NCBI RefSeq assembly: GCF_000621845.1
Contig: NZ_JHXF01000006.1
Location: 231,594 to 295,593, forward strand
DNA from: Ruminococcus flavefaciens MA2007
GTDB lineage: Bacteria > Bacillota > Clostridia > Oscillospirales > Ruminococcaceae
Length of the DNA: 64,000 nt
Reading direction: 5' to 3'
The position numbers were made by a program, and so were the translations under genes. Within the stretch, counting starts at the first letter, position 1. Each line of letters opens with the position of its first letter. This document shows, piece after piece, positions 45,370 to 55,478 of this stretch. The notes under the pieces are model-generated. The model ran no database searches and was not told the origin of the DNA. It was given only the letters and a program-made list of their open reading frames with translations.

Positions 45370-47193
45370 ATGAACCCGAGACTGCCGTATCTGCGCGAAA
45401 AGACCGCTAAGCTGACAACGTCCCCTGGGGTGTACATCATGCGCCGCAAGGACAGCTCCATAATCTACATCGGCAAGGCGAAAAATCTCCATAACCGCGT
45501 GAGCAGCTACTTCCGCGAAAATCCCGACCACGCTCCAAAGGTCGCAGCTATGGTCTCCAACGTCTACGACTACGATTTCATCGTTACGGACAGCGAATAC
45601 GAGGCTCTGCTGCTTGAATGCAGTCTCATCAAGCAGCACAAGCCAAAGTACAATATCCTCCTGAAAGACGACAAGGGCTACCACTATATCCGAATTTCCG
45701 ACGAGGAGTACCCTCGCATAACCAACGAAAAAAACACCAAGCAGAGCGGACGTTACCTCGGTCCCTATACCAGCGGCTTCATCACAAAGGAGGCTGTCAA
45801 CGAGGCGAACCGTGTTTTCATGCTGCCCACTTGCAGGCGTAAATTTCCGCAGGATTTCGGCAAAAGCCGTCCCTGTCTGAACTATCACATAAAGCAGTGC
45901 ATGGGAGTATGCCGCGGCAGGATAAGCGCCGAGGATTATCAGGCGGCAGTCGAGCAGGCTGTGGAGTTCATAAAGAGCGGCAGCGCCCAGTCCGTTGAGC
46001 GTATGGAGGCGGAGATGAACGAGGCTGCGGAGGCGCTTGAATTTGAGAAAGCGGCTATGCTACGCGACAGGATAAACGCCGTGAAAAAGGCTTCCGAGAA
46101 GCAGAAGATAATCAACAGCGGCGTGGATTCCGCGGACGTTATCGGAGTTGCCGAGTACAGCGGCGGTCTGTATATTTCCGTGCTGATGTACCGCGAAAAC
46201 AGGCTTTTCGACAAGGCTGTTTTCGAGTTTCCGCTGCCTGACGAGGGCGACGATATCCTCAGTCAGTTCATGCTGCAATTTTACTACAAAAAGCCTGATA
46301 TACCGCACTCTGTCATCGTCGAGCGCATACCCGAGGACTCGGAGCTCCTGACAGAAATGCTGGAGGGGCAGGCAGGGCGAAAGGTGAAGCTCCATGTGCC
46401 CCAGAAAGGCCGTCAGCTGGAGCTTCTCAAGCTGGCAAAAAACAACAGCGCCGAATATGCTGCCATAAAAAATGACCGCACGGGAAAAGAAGTTCTTGCG
46501 CTGGAGCAGCTGGGGCAGAGCCTGGGACTTGCCAAGCCGCCGCGATATATCGAGGCTTACGACATATCCAACCTGTCTTCTGAATCAATGGTGGCAGGAA
46601 TGGTGGTATTCGAGGACGGCAGACCGCTGAAAAAAGCCTACAAGCGCTTCACCGTCAAAGAGCAGGAGCTGCAAAACGACTACGGAAGTATGCGCGAGGT
46701 GCTGAAAAGGCGGCTCATGCATATCGTGACAGGGGAGGGGGACGAGTACTTCACGAGGACTCCCGACCTGATACTCCTTGACGGAGGAAAAGGTCACGTA
46801 AATGCCGTAGCACCGCTGCTTCGGGAGCTCGGGCTGGACATACCGCTCTTCGGCATGGTCAAGGACGACAAGCACCGCACCAGAGCTATCGCAACGGGCG
46901 GCAGGGAGATACAGATAAACAGCCTGCGTTCGGTGTTTGACTTAGTGACGCGGATACAGGACGAGGTGCATCGCTATTCCGTCAGCTTCATGCATACAAA
47001 GCACAAGAAAAAGACCTACAGCTCGGAGCTGCTGAAAGTACGCGGAATAGGCGAAAAAAAGGCGGCGAAGCTGTTTATGAGGTACAAGACCATAGCGAAG
47101 CTGAGGGAGGCTTCGCCCGAGGAATTAGCCGCTGCGGCAGGAGTGAATATGGAGACTGCGCAGGAGCTCTGGAGGGCTATCCGCGAGATGTGA
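45370..47193 (+). CDS. uvrC: Excinuclease ABC subunit C
   Basis: The 607-residue enzyme is full length: GIY-YIG nuclease (PGVYIMRRKDSSIIYIGKAK, about 17-36), UVR domain (FEKAAMLRDRINAV, near 220), the RNase H-like nuclease (EAYDISNLSSESMVAGMVVF; then LILLDGGKGHV) and C-terminal helix-hairpin-helix (VRGIGEKKAAKLF). UvrC makes both incisions in nucleotide excision repair after UvrAB loading. GGAGGGAGAAC precedes the ATG. No uvrA or uvrB in the window. Confidence 0.97.
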   Translation: MNPRLPYLREKTAKLTTSPGVYIMRRKDSSIIYIGKAKNLHNRVSSYFRENPDHAPKVAAMVSNVYDYDFIVTDSEYEALLLECSLIKQHKPKYNILLKDDKGYHYIRISDEEYPRITNEKNTKQSGRYLGPYTSGFITKEAVNEANRVFMLPTCRRKFPQDFGKSRPCLNYHIKQCMGVCRGRISAEDYQAAVEQAVEFIKSGSAQSVERMEAEMNEAAEALEFEKAAMLRDRINAVKKASEKQKIINSGVDSADVIGVAEYSGGLYISVLMYRENRLFDKAVFEFPLPDEGDDILSQFMLQFYYKKPDIPHSVIVERIPEDSELLTEMLEGQAGRKVKLHVPQKGRQLELLKLAKNNSAEYAAIKNDRTGKEVLALEQLGQSLGLAKPPRYIEAYDISNLSSESMVAGMVVFEDGRPLKKAYKRFTVKEQELQNDYGSMREVLKRRLMHIVTGEGDEYFTRTPDLILLDGGKGHVNAVAPLLRELGLDIPLFGMVKDDKHRTRAIATGGREIQINSLRSVFDLVTRIQDEVHRYSVSFMHTKHKKKTYSSELLKVRGIGEKKAAKLFMRYKTIAKLREASPEELAAAAGVNMETAQELWRAIREM

Positions 47194-47433
47194 ACGGTAG
47201 TAAGAATATTCAGCAAATAATACCAGTATATTATAATAGTATACGGCGCCTGAAATTTAAAAACGGGGTAGCTATAGTAAAATAAATAAACAATAATGCG
47301 GATTTTGTCGTATTATTTTGTATAGTTGTACTCGAATCTTTGGACAGAACGGTCAAAATGACTAAATTACCAATATGCAAATTGCCGCAGTTTACAATTC
47401 TGTAAAAATTCGTGAAAAATATGAGCTTTTATG

Positions 47434-47462
47434 TTGCAATTTAAAAGCGGGTGTGATATAAT
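47434..47462 (+). promoter_or_regulatory. Distal promoter of the pilus operon
   Basis: TTGCAA at 47434-47439 and TATAAT at 47457-47462 are 17 bases apart. It would give a leader of about 255 bases. The rest of the 532-base gap after uvrC is AT-rich; I see no known riboswitch in it. Confidence 0.65.
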
Positions 47463-47636
47463 TATTGTGGAAGTTTAACAATGTTTGGTATCAGTGTGCT
47501 TATACCTCATGTTGTGCTGCCTTTTTATATTGTTTTTCGCAGAATAATAGCCGTTTGGACGTCTTGATATTACCGATGGTATAAATCTTGGTAAATATTG
47601 ATAAAAAACGGTAGATTATTTATGTCAAAAAAGCGA

Positions 47637-47665
47637 TTGAAAAGTAACACTATAAATGTTATAAT
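47637..47665 (+). promoter_or_regulatory. Proximal promoter of the pilus operon
   Basis: TTGAAA at 47637-47642 and TATAAT at 47660-47665 are 17 bases apart, 60 bases before the pilC start. Confidence 0.78.
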
Positions 47666-47725
47666 TGTTATTATTAAGGCAGTGAGAAACGTTCATCACA
47701 AGTAATTAATTATGGAGGTGGTTTC

Positions 47726-48925
47726 ATGAAGAGTTTTTCCTATGTAGCTCAGGACGCGAAGGGCAGACAGGCTAAGGGAATCATTAACGCGGAGAATGAG
47801 CAGGAATTCTTGCAGAAAGCCAAGGAAAAGGGCTTGTATGTCAGGGATTACAAGGAGAGCGATTCAGATGACACAAAATCAATTTACAAGTTTAAAACCA
47901 ACGAGCTCGCATTCTGCTGCCGACAGCTTGCTGCGATGCTCACATCAGGTCTTACACTTGTAAAAGCCATTGATATCCTGACAAAAGAGCAGGAAAACGA
48001 AAAGCCGCGAGCGATCTGGCAGGACATTTACGAGAACGTACAGAAGGGTGAATCCTTCTCGTCATCTCTCGAAATGCACTCGGGTTCATTCCCGGACTTC
48101 CTTATCTCGATGGTCGGCGCGGGCGAGAGCTCAGGTTCGCTGGATATCATTATGAACCGAATGTCAGACCACTATGCAAAGGAAAATAAACTCAAGAACA
48201 CTATCAGAGGCGCTATGATATATCCTATCATACTTCTGGTGCTCTGTGTAGTTATCGTAATCTTCCTCTTTACAGTTATCATGCCGACGTTCATCGATAT
48301 GTTCGACAGCAAGGAAGATATGCCTGTTCTGACTCGAATAATGGCCGGAATCAGTGACTTCCTGACACATAAGTGGTACATACTTGTCGTTATCCTTATC
48401 GTAGCGGTTCTGGGCTTCAGAGCAGCTCTCAGAACTCCGGGATTCCGAATAAAGTTTGACCGAATGCTTATCAAAGGTCCGGGCTTCGGTCCTCTCGTTA
48501 CAAAGATCTACACAGGACGTTTCGCAAGAACTCTTTCCTCACTTTACTCAAGCGGTCTTCCGATGGTTGAATGCCTCGAAAGAGCATCATCGATCCTCGG
48601 TAATGCTTACGTAGACGAAAAGTTCGTTGACGTTATCGACGAAGTAAAACAGGGCGAGACGCTTTCGTCTGCGATAACACGTACAGAGATTTTCGAGCCT
48701 ATGTTCTGCTCGGTAATCTACGTCGGCGAAGAGTCAGGTGCGCTTGACTCGATCCTTGAGAAAACATCTGATTACTACGAAGATGAATCAGATTCAGCCG
48801 TTCAGCGACTTGTTAGTACGATAGAGCCTGTACTCCTTATCTTCATGGGCGTTATCATCGGACTTGTCGTATGTGGTATTTACCCAGCGCTTTACGGAGC
48901 AATGGAAAACGTAGAAAACGGTTAA
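47726..48925 (+). CDS. pilC: Type IV pilus inner-membrane platform protein PilC
   Basis: The 399-residue protein has a short N-terminal domain (FSYVAQDAKGRQAKGII) and two T2SSF domains, each with family patterns (FCCRQLAAMLTSGLTL and FARTLSSLYSSGLPM) and membrane helices near 165-190, 215-232 and 370-390. PilC is the platform on which PilB and PilT act to extrude or retract pilins. It is first in the pilus operon, behind two promoters. GGAGGTGG precedes the ATG. Confidence 0.95.
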   Translation: MKSFSYVAQDAKGRQAKGIINAENEQEFLQKAKEKGLYVRDYKESDSDDTKSIYKFKTNELAFCCRQLAAMLTSGLTLVKAIDILTKEQENEKPRAIWQDIYENVQKGESFSSSLEMHSGSFPDFLISMVGAGESSGSLDIIMNRMSDHYAKENKLKNTIRGAMIYPIILLVLCVVIVIFLFTVIMPTFIDMFDSKEDMPVLTRIMAGISDFLTHKWYILVVILIVAVLGFRAALRTPGFRIKFDRMLIKGPGFGPLVTKIYTGRFARTLSSLYSSGLPMVECLERASSILGNAYVDEKFVDVIDEVKQGETLSSAITRTEIFEPMFCSVIYVGEESGALDSILEKTSDYYEDESDSAVQRLVSTIEPVLLIFMGVIIGLVVCGIYPALYGAMENVENG

Positions 48926-48946
48926 TAAAGAAAGGTGGAAAGATAA

Positions 48947-50551
48947 ATGCTTTCATTTGATATCACTGATAGAAATATACGAGTTGTTAAGGGCGTTGAA
49001 AGTAACGGCAAGATCAAGATCAGTTCTGCTGCTACCGTAAATGTTGAAGAGGGACTTATCGTAAACGGTCACGTTAAGGATGTTCCTGCAGTTGCTACAC
49101 TCATTAACAACGTACTTAAAATGCACAGAATGCCTGATAAAGAAGCGATCGTTTCGATTTCCTCCAACCTTACTATCTTCAAGGAAATGACAGTTGCCAA
49201 GGGCAAAGGTCAGGATCTCCAGAAGACAGTTAAGCTCCAGATGCAGGCTGAGCTCAACCTCGACGATTCATACAGCGTATCCTACATTATAGTAGGCGAC
49301 GCAGACAGCAGAGATGTAAACGAGCCTTCGTACAAGATCCTCGCTACAGCTTGTCCTTATGAGATCGTAAACAGCTACAGAGAAGTGTTCAAGCTCCTCA
49401 GCATCTCACTCAGATCAGTAATGATCGGCTGCAACTGTATCACAAAGGTACTTCTTGCCGATACAAAGATCAAGTCAAAGATGCCTCTCCTTGCTGTACA
49501 GATCGATAACAACTTCATCTCACTCAACCTCTATGAGCAGGGACAGCTTTCATTCTCACGTTTCGCTTCTATCGACGCTGCCGACTACGGTTACTCGGAT
49601 GACTACGTATTTGAAGCAGTCAACGAGAACATCTTCCGTATGCTCCAGTTCCACAGAAGCCGTAACACAGGTGAGTCCATTGAGAACGTTATCTTCTACG
49701 GAGATACACATGAGTATGTAAGACTTACTGATGAGCTTGAAAAGCTCGACCTCAAGACAAGTCTTATCAACGTTCCTCCACAGATCCACGGTCATGAAAA
49801 TCTTGAGTTCTCTCTCTACGCTAACGCTATCGGCGCTATGTTCAAGAGAAACAGAGAGATCGAAAAGATCAACCTTCTCGACACAGACTTCAGCACAGCT
49901 GTTAAGAACCGTGTCGGCGGAAAGAACAATGATGCAATGGGAAGCGTTATCCTTCTTGCTTCACTTCTCGCAGCCGGCATTATCGTAGGCGGTGCTTGGG
50001 GTATCCTGAAGCTCAAGAATATCGGCATCCAGCATGATATCAAGGAATGTGTTGACTACATCGATAGTCCTGATACAAAGAAAAAGCTTGATCACCATGC
50101 AAAGCTTCTTAAAATCCAGGATGTTGTTCAGGCATATAATACAAAGATGAACAATGCAAGTGATGCATATCAGTCACAGCCTCGTATCGTAGGCAAGGAT
50201 TACGAGGAGATCGAGAAGATCCTTAAAAAGACCTGCGAAGATGAGAAGGACGATAAGATCGAGTTTATGGAGGTAAGTTCTCCTAAGTACGCTGACGGTA
50301 CTATAACATTCAATGTTACCTGTGATGCTTCAAGCAAAGAGTATGCACAGAGAATACCTGCTAATTTCGCAAAGAACCTTTTCGCGAGCGACTTGTTCAG
50401 TGAAGCTTCATATAAGGGCTATACTATCAAGACTGTAAAGGTAGAGGGCAAGGAAGAAGCACAGGATAGAATCACATTCAGCTCAAGTGTAAAGCTTGAA
50501 GGCAATAAGAGTGCGTATCATCCTGCAGAAAGCTCAGAGGAGGAGAAGTAA
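48947..50551 (+). CDS. Fused PilM-PilN pilus assembly protein
   Basis: The 534-residue protein joins two normally separate parts. Residues 1-300 form a PilM-type actin-like cytoplasmic domain (MLSFDITDRNIRVVKG at the start, VQIDNNFISLNLYEQG). Residues 301-318 hold KINLLDTDF, the INLL motif by which free PilN docks on PilM. A membrane helix (about 331-354) and a PilN-like extracytoplasmic part (about 355-534) follow. The pair links PilB/PilC to the outer complex in Gram-negative systems. It precedes a PilO-like gene by 2 bases. Codon use is strongly biased, as in well-expressed genes. Confidence 0.82.
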   Translation: MLSFDITDRNIRVVKGVESNGKIKISSAATVNVEEGLIVNGHVKDVPAVATLINNVLKMHRMPDKEAIVSISSNLTIFKEMTVAKGKGQDLQKTVKLQMQAELNLDDSYSVSYIIVGDADSRDVNEPSYKILATACPYEIVNSYREVFKLLSISLRSVMIGCNCITKVLLADTKIKSKMPLLAVQIDNNFISLNLYEQGQLSFSRFASIDAADYGYSDDYVFEAVNENIFRMLQFHRSRNTGESIENVIFYGDTHEYVRLTDELEKLDLKTSLINVPPQIHGHENLEFSLYANAIGAMFKRNREIEKINLLDTDFSTAVKNRVGGKNNDAMGSVILLASLLAAGIIVGGAWGILKLKNIGIQHDIKECVDYIDSPDTKKKLDHHAKLLKIQDVVQAYNTKMNNASDAYQSQPRIVGKDYEEIEKILKKTCEDEKDDKIEFMEVSSPKYADGTITFNVTCDASSKEYAQRIPANFAKNLFASDLFSEASYKGYTIKTVKVEGKEEAQDRITFSSSVKLEGNKSAYHPAESSEEEK

Positions 50552-50553
50552 TA

Positions 50554-51348
50554 ATGAAACTTAATTATAGAGACAAGATCATAGCAGGTGTACTGTTAGC
50601 AATCGTTATTCTGCTTATAGGATTTTTTGTACCCGTAAAGAATATGAACAACAAGAATAAGGCAGATAAAAAGATCCTGGCAGAAAAGCAGACAATAAAG
50701 GCTGATTATGAGGCTAAGATAGCAAAGATACCTTCATTACAGGAATCTATCCGCAGCCTTTACAGTGATGCAAGCGACGCTACAAAGATTTTTGTTCCTC
50801 TTGATGAGGTAAAATCACAGATAAAAGTTGATAGTTATATGCAGAAGTATGCTGATGAGTGCAAGATCAAGATAAAGAACCTTGAACTCGGCGATTCAAC
50901 AGTTACTCCTCTTAACTACTACTATTCTTCAAACAAGGACGGCTTTTCAGCACTCAGAGATCAGGCTGACGTAAACGGCACCCTTAAGAAAGAGTACGAG
51001 GCTTCTATTGCTGAGAGTACTGCTCTTTCTCAGAGAGCAAAGGAAAGCGTTATCAAGACACAGTATGCTATGAAGATCACAGGTACAAAGGAAAATATCT
51101 GGAAGTATCTTGATGCTATGAAGAATTTTGATAAGGCAGTTGTTATTAATTCGGTAACTCTTAGCGATTATACATTTGGTAAGGACGCTGCTAAAAAGGC
51201 TGGAGTAGAGCTTCCGGAGTCAAAGGACGGCGAAGAGGTTTCTGTTCAGGCAGGCGAAAAGGAAATAAAGAATATTTCTGATGCACAGATCGTATTATCA
51301 CTTTACTCAGTAATTGAAATGGAAGAGCCCGACGTTGAGATGAAGTAA
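50554..51348 (+). CDS. pilO: PilO-like pilus assembly protein
   Basis: The 264-residue protein has one N-terminal helix (about 10-28, IIAGVLLAIVILLIGFFVPV), a coiled-coil stretch (about 30-75) and an alpha/beta domain, the PilO layout. Sequence identity to classical PilO is low, so the call rests on topology and on position directly after the PilM-PilN fusion. PilN and PilO form a heterodimer that couples the platform to the pilus. GGAGGAG precedes the ATG. Confidence 0.75.
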   Translation: MKLNYRDKIIAGVLLAIVILLIGFFVPVKNMNNKNKADKKILAEKQTIKADYEAKIAKIPSLQESIRSLYSDASDATKIFVPLDEVKSQIKVDSYMQKYADECKIKIKNLELGDSTVTPLNYYYSSNKDGFSALRDQADVNGTLKKEYEASIAESTALSQRAKESVIKTQYAMKITGTKENIWKYLDAMKNFDKAVVINSVTLSDYTFGKDAAKKAGVELPESKDGEEVSVQAGEKEIKNISDAQIVLSLYSVIEMEEPDVEMK

Positions 51349-51416
51349 AATGCAGAAATACCTACTTCAAACGCTATAGTTATGAGAAAAATATAACTTG
51401 AAAGGCGGTTAGGGAA

Positions 51417-54400
51417 ATGAAAACAGAGAAAAACAACAGACTGCGCGGTACGGTCTTGTTCACCGTTGTCGCAGTAATGGCATTACTCATAATTTTTCTG
51501 ACGGGTACCCTTGCGCTTGCGACTGCTTCAAACAATCGCGCGCATAAGTCCTACTCGTCATCGCAGGCAAGCTATACGGCTAAAACTGCGATCACGGGCT
51601 TCACTCAGGCTTTAGAGGCAAGTGAAGAAGTCCGTAATAAGATAGTTAATCTCGGAATCGACGGAAATACTAATATTATACACCCGACAATAACTTTTAA
51701 CGAAGGTGGATCGCAGGACAGAGCCATGGGTATTATTGGCTACTGGGACGAACACGGCGTTTGGCATGACAATCAGATAACCGTTGAAAGAGAAAATCTT
51801 ACAAATCCATCCGATCCTCAGCACCCTGAAAAGACTGAATGGGTTTACGATTGGAAGGAAACTCAGAAGTGGGTTCAGATCGAAAGAGTTAAGATCACAG
51901 CTACTGCTCGTGTTGGTCGAGAGGAATCCACTGTAACTGCATATCTGACAAAAATGCCCGGTGAACCCGAGGAAACAGAGACAGTACCTACTACCCCAAG
52001 AACAAACACAGGCGGTATCAAGGGACTTAATACTGTTGGTGACGGTGTCTTCCAAAACGGCGGACGTTACACAGGCGGTATGGGTATCGGTCTATCCAGC
52101 GACGCCGAAAAAAACGGTATGAAATACAGTTATGTGCTTGATAACTCATGTGAGCTTAATACTACACTCACATTCATTAACGGAGATGTATCTTTTAAAA
52201 CTGGTACATTCGGTATTAACGTAGATCAGGCTGCTGATGTTCCTGTATCACAGACTGTTATAACAGGAAGTCTCTTACTCCCAAATAATGAGCTTGTTGA
52301 GCTGAATTATAAGATGAATCATGATTTTACTCAGAAGCAGATACCATATTTATATGTTAATGACGCCTTTACTACTCAGACTTCAGACGGAAATCTTATT
52401 ACTTATAAGGGCGAAAACAAGCAAATGTCACAGCATATAAACCGACCAGCTTCACCATATAACCTTTTTGTTGGTACAATGGCTACAGGTAATAACAATT
52501 ATCTTGTTCACGCTGATATGTATTTTATGGATAGGTATCAGCCAGGCGAGTTCTATGATGTTACTAACCCTACTACAAATGGAAAGGTAGAAAAAGGAAA
52601 TAATTATTTTGGCGGAAATAACCAGAATAATTCACAGCTTTATAGGTGGGCATATGATACAGTAAACCAGACAGCGTCTCAGAATTATTCTGAGGGTGGT
52701 AATATCTTCTGTAACGGAAGACTTCACCTCGGCGGTGGTGAATATGACGGCGATGTTCGTGTTACTGAGAATTGTATAATTACAGGACCTGCAACCGTAC
52801 ACATTCACGGTGATCTCGTTGTAGGCGGAAAACTTGAAGTAACAGGTACACTTATTGTTGACGGTCATGTTTACTGCGATAATATAGAAGGTTATTCTGT
52901 CGACGGTAATAACAATAATAATAACAATAATGCTACACCTACATACACTAGAGTAAAGAATATTTATGATGGTCCTCCTGAGTATGAGCCTAAGGAGGGT
53001 GAAGAGCCTAATTGGGATGATATTAAAGTATTGACTTGCCCTAAGCGTGAATGGTTTGTATGGAATCCAGATCAACATTATGTAGATGCAGGCAATTACA
53101 GTTATAAACCAGGAGATATGTATGGTAATCCTATTGAAGGTGATGTTAAAAGAACTTTCTATAAGTATAAGGACAACTATTGTCCGGGCATAATAATGTG
53201 CAGAAATGGCGGAGATTATACTTATTATTTCCCTGATGAAAAAGAAAATGCTACTGCAGACAGTTACGAAGTAATAAAGAATGTAGACGATATCATAAAG
53301 GCTCTTTTAGAGGGACAGACAAACATGTCGGATCCAGAAACTGCCAGTGTAGTAGAAAAGTGGATAGACCTTGCAAATGCTGAGGAATCGTCGGATTATA
53401 ACAGACCGGCATATCCTTGTGAGTTTGAGCGCGTAACCAATTCAGCAAATGAAACTGTATATCGTGAAACATCAATTAAATGTGATTACGAAAAGGTTAT
53501 GATCGATCCTCTTACAGGTAATATTGTTCCAAATGCAGTGGTTCCTCATTATAATAAGGCAGATGCTAATGGTCAGCAAATTAATCCTCCTGTAAATGTT
53601 GGTGCAAACCAGTATACGTACTATATTAATGGTATTGAAGTAGATAAGGAAACTTTTGACGCACCGCGTCAAGAGCCTCAGGCTCCAATAGACGATGCTG
53701 ATAAAATAAAGAGCATTGAAGCGTATGGAAAGTCTGCATATCCTGAGGATATGACAAGAGAAAAGATTTATGGCTATTACACAGTCGAAGGCGGCGAGGG
53801 TGTTACGGGTATGTTTAACTCTGCACCTGATGGAACAAAGATCATAAAGACTCTTCAGGAGGTTCGTCAGGATCTTGGATTCAAGAAGACAGGCGTTGAC
53901 TATCCTCGTACTCTTAAGGAAGCAGCAGGCGAAGCTATAGCTGCTACATTGGAGAATGCAGACGAGACATCTAAGGAAACAGCAATTGCTCTCGATGGCA
54001 ATTATAAGAAAAATGCAAGTAACACAAGTATCTGGGGACATCCGACAGATAAGGATATCATCACAGGTAACTGTGTTATCACAGGTTCGATAAGTGGTTC
54101 CGATATGAGCGTCAATGACGGCAATGACGGCAAGATTAAAGCCAAAGACAGACCTTATAAAAGAGCTGTATATACAAATGGAAACTATTCTAAGGATGAA
54201 GAATATAAACCTAAGGTAATTGAGATCAATCCTCTTGGTAAAGAAATCTGGGTAGTATTAGACAATGTTACTATGGGCAATGAAGCTGAGATACACGTTG
54301 ATTTCACAAACCCGGCAAATAGTAAGCAGGAAGGAAAAGTCAAGTTCTTTATCAAGGGAACTGTAAAGATCGACAAGGGCTCTATCATCAATAAGAAGAT

Positions 54401-54869
54401 AGCAAGCGGTACAGATGATTCCAATCCTTTAGAGATCAATATGGTAAATCATACAAATACTGATTTCCGTATGGAATTCTACGGAGAAAATGATTCAGAA
54501 TTATTCCTTAGTAACAATTGTACACTTACCGGAACATTCAAGTGTCCATACACTGATTTCCAAAGCCTTGTAGTAGGTAAATACAGAGTTCACTACATCG
54601 ATGAATACGGTGTTGATTGGACGAAGAAGCCACAGGGTGCACAGACACGTGGCGGAGATCAGGTTCAGGGTTGTCCATGTATTATTGGTAACGCTCTGTT
54701 TGACGATGTATTACAGACACAGAATGACTTCGGTCTCTACTACACCGAATCAGGCCAGATAGGCGACCAAGGCGATACTGATCAGCAGGGTAATCAGGGT
54801 GTTACCACAAGAGTAATCAGAGCCGCTACTGGCGAGAAATGGTTCTTCGAGTTCTATTCAGCCACATAA
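51417..54869 (+). CDS. Very large PilX-like pilus-associated protein
   Basis: The 1150-residue protein begins with a prepilin-like helix (about 10-36, VLFTVVAVMALLIIFLTG) with no Glu5-type cleavage motif, as in PilX/GspK-like proteins. The rest is extracytoplasmic. Residues about 440-490 (ENCIITGPATVHIHGDLVVG and on) and about 875-895 and 1020-1060 have a beta-helix rhythm like bactofilins or the DUF7305 domain. A run of Asn lies near residue 500. It follows pilO by 68 bases and precedes two minor prepilins. It may sit at the pilus tip and bind a substrate; the function is inference. Confidence 0.72.
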   Translation: MKTEKNNRLRGTVLFTVVAVMALLIIFLTGTLALATASNNRAHKSYSSSQASYTAKTAITGFTQALEASEEVRNKIVNLGIDGNTNIIHPTITFNEGGSQDRAMGIIGYWDEHGVWHDNQITVERENLTNPSDPQHPEKTEWVYDWKETQKWVQIERVKITATARVGREESTVTAYLTKMPGEPEETETVPTTPRTNTGGIKGLNTVGDGVFQNGGRYTGGMGIGLSSDAEKNGMKYSYVLDNSCELNTTLTFINGDVSFKTGTFGINVDQAADVPVSQTVITGSLLLPNNELVELNYKMNHDFTQKQIPYLYVNDAFTTQTSDGNLITYKGENKQMSQHINRPASPYNLFVGTMATGNNNYLVHADMYFMDRYQPGEFYDVTNPTTNGKVEKGNNYFGGNNQNNSQLYRWAYDTVNQTASQNYSEGGNIFCNGRLHLGGGEYDGDVRVTENCIITGPATVHIHGDLVVGGKLEVTGTLIVDGHVYCDNIEGYSVDGNNNNNNNNATPTYTRVKNIYDGPPEYEPKEGEEPNWDDIKVLTCPKREWFVWNPDQHYVDAGNYSYKPGDMYGNPIEGDVKRTFYKYKDNYCPGIIMCRNGGDYTYYFPDEKENATADSYEVIKNVDDIIKALLEGQTNMSDPETASVVEKWIDLANAEESSDYNRPAYPCEFERVTNSANETVYRETSIKCDYEKVMIDPLTGNIVPNAVVPHYNKADANGQQINPPVNVGANQYTYYINGIEVDKETFDAPRQEPQAPIDDADKIKSIEAYGKSAYPEDMTREKIYGYYTVEGGEGVTGMFNSAPDGTKIIKTLQEVRQDLGFKKTGVDYPRTLKEAAGEAIAATLENADETSKETAIALDGNYKKNASNTSIWGHPTDKDIITGNCVITGSISGSDMSVNDGNDGKIKAKDRPYKRAVYTNGNYSKDEEYKPKVIEINPLGKEIWVVLDNVTMGNEAEIHVDFTNPANSKQEGKVKFFIKGTVKIDKGSIINKKIASGTDDSNPLEINMVNHTNTDFRMEFYGENDSELFLSNNCTLTGTFKCPYTDFQSLVVGKYRVHYIDEYGVDWTKKPQGAQTRGGDQVQGCPCIIGNALFDDVLQTQNDFGLYYTESGQIGDQGDTDQQGNQGVTTRVIRAATGEKWFFEFYSAT

Positions 54870-54884
54870 AAGGAGGCGTGTTCT

Positions 54885-55478
54885 ATGAAAAAAAGTAAAA
54901 AAAGCTTAAAGGGCATGACTCTGGTTGAAATGATTATTTCTATTGCGATCTTTGCGGTTATGGGCGGTCTGCTCATACTTGTAGGAACGCATATAGACGC
55001 TACAAACAGAGCGACAAATGTCCTGAAAAGCAAAATTTCAGCAGAGTCGCCTGTTGCAGCAAACGGACGGCCTGATAAATCACCTGTTGAGCTTACACCT
55101 TCAAATATCTCAGTTGATGTAAGCATAAATGATATGGGTGATCCGGCTTCTGTATCTCTTGAAGCTGTAAAGTACAACACAAGAGAAATTATTGAGGACG
55201 GTCTCAGTGAAGCAGACAAGATCGCTATCAGAAATAAGGCAAACGGCGGACTTAACTTCCAGTTTGTAAAATACAAGACAGCTGATCCTAACGCGGATCC
55301 TAATGCTGATCCTAACACTGATCCTAATGCGGATCCTAATGCTGATCCTAACGCTGATCCTAACGCGGATCCTAATGCTGATCCTAACGCGGATCCTAAC
55401 ACTGATCCTAATGCGGATCCTAACGCAAACCCAGCTGATCCGAATGCAAATCCAGCTGACTCTAATTCATCAACATAA
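54885..55478 (+). CDS. Minor prepilin with a C-terminal DPNA repeat
   Basis: The 197-residue protein has a type IV prepilin N-terminus: [19 protein letters not shown] with cleavage after Gly10, Met at +1 and Glu at +5, then a hydrophobic helix. A short globular part (about 45-130) is followed by 12 perfect-length DPN(A/T) units and a variant tail (about 134-197). Such an acidic, stiff repeat would project from a pilus. GGAGGCG precedes the ATG; the next prepilin starts 15 bases later. The repeat makes this gene prone to length change. Confidence 0.85.
   Translation: MKKSKKSLKGMTLVEMIISIAIFAVMGGLLILVGTHIDATNRATNVLKSKISAESPVAANGRPDKSPVELTPSNISVDVSINDMGDPASVSLEAVKYNTREIIEDGLSEADKIAIRNKANGGLNFQFVKYKTADPNADPNADPNTDPNADPNADPNADPNADPNADPNADPNTDPNADPNANPADPNANPADSNSST
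55284..55427 (+). repeat. Twelve 12-bp units encoding DPNA/DPNT
   Basis: The units share GATCCTAA and differ only in third positions and in GCN or ACT for the last residue. They encode DPNA ten times and DPNT twice. Two imperfect units follow to 55460. Confidence 0.95.

Noticed and set aside
47470..47725. Possible cyclic-di-GMP riboswitch before the pilus operon
   Set aside because: Pilus genes are often controlled this way, but I cannot find the conserved GEMM core or both stems in the leader.
55284..55460. Regular 12-bp repeats that might suggest a CRISPR-like array
   Set aside because: No spacers; the repeats are contiguous, in frame and code for DPNA within a prepilin.
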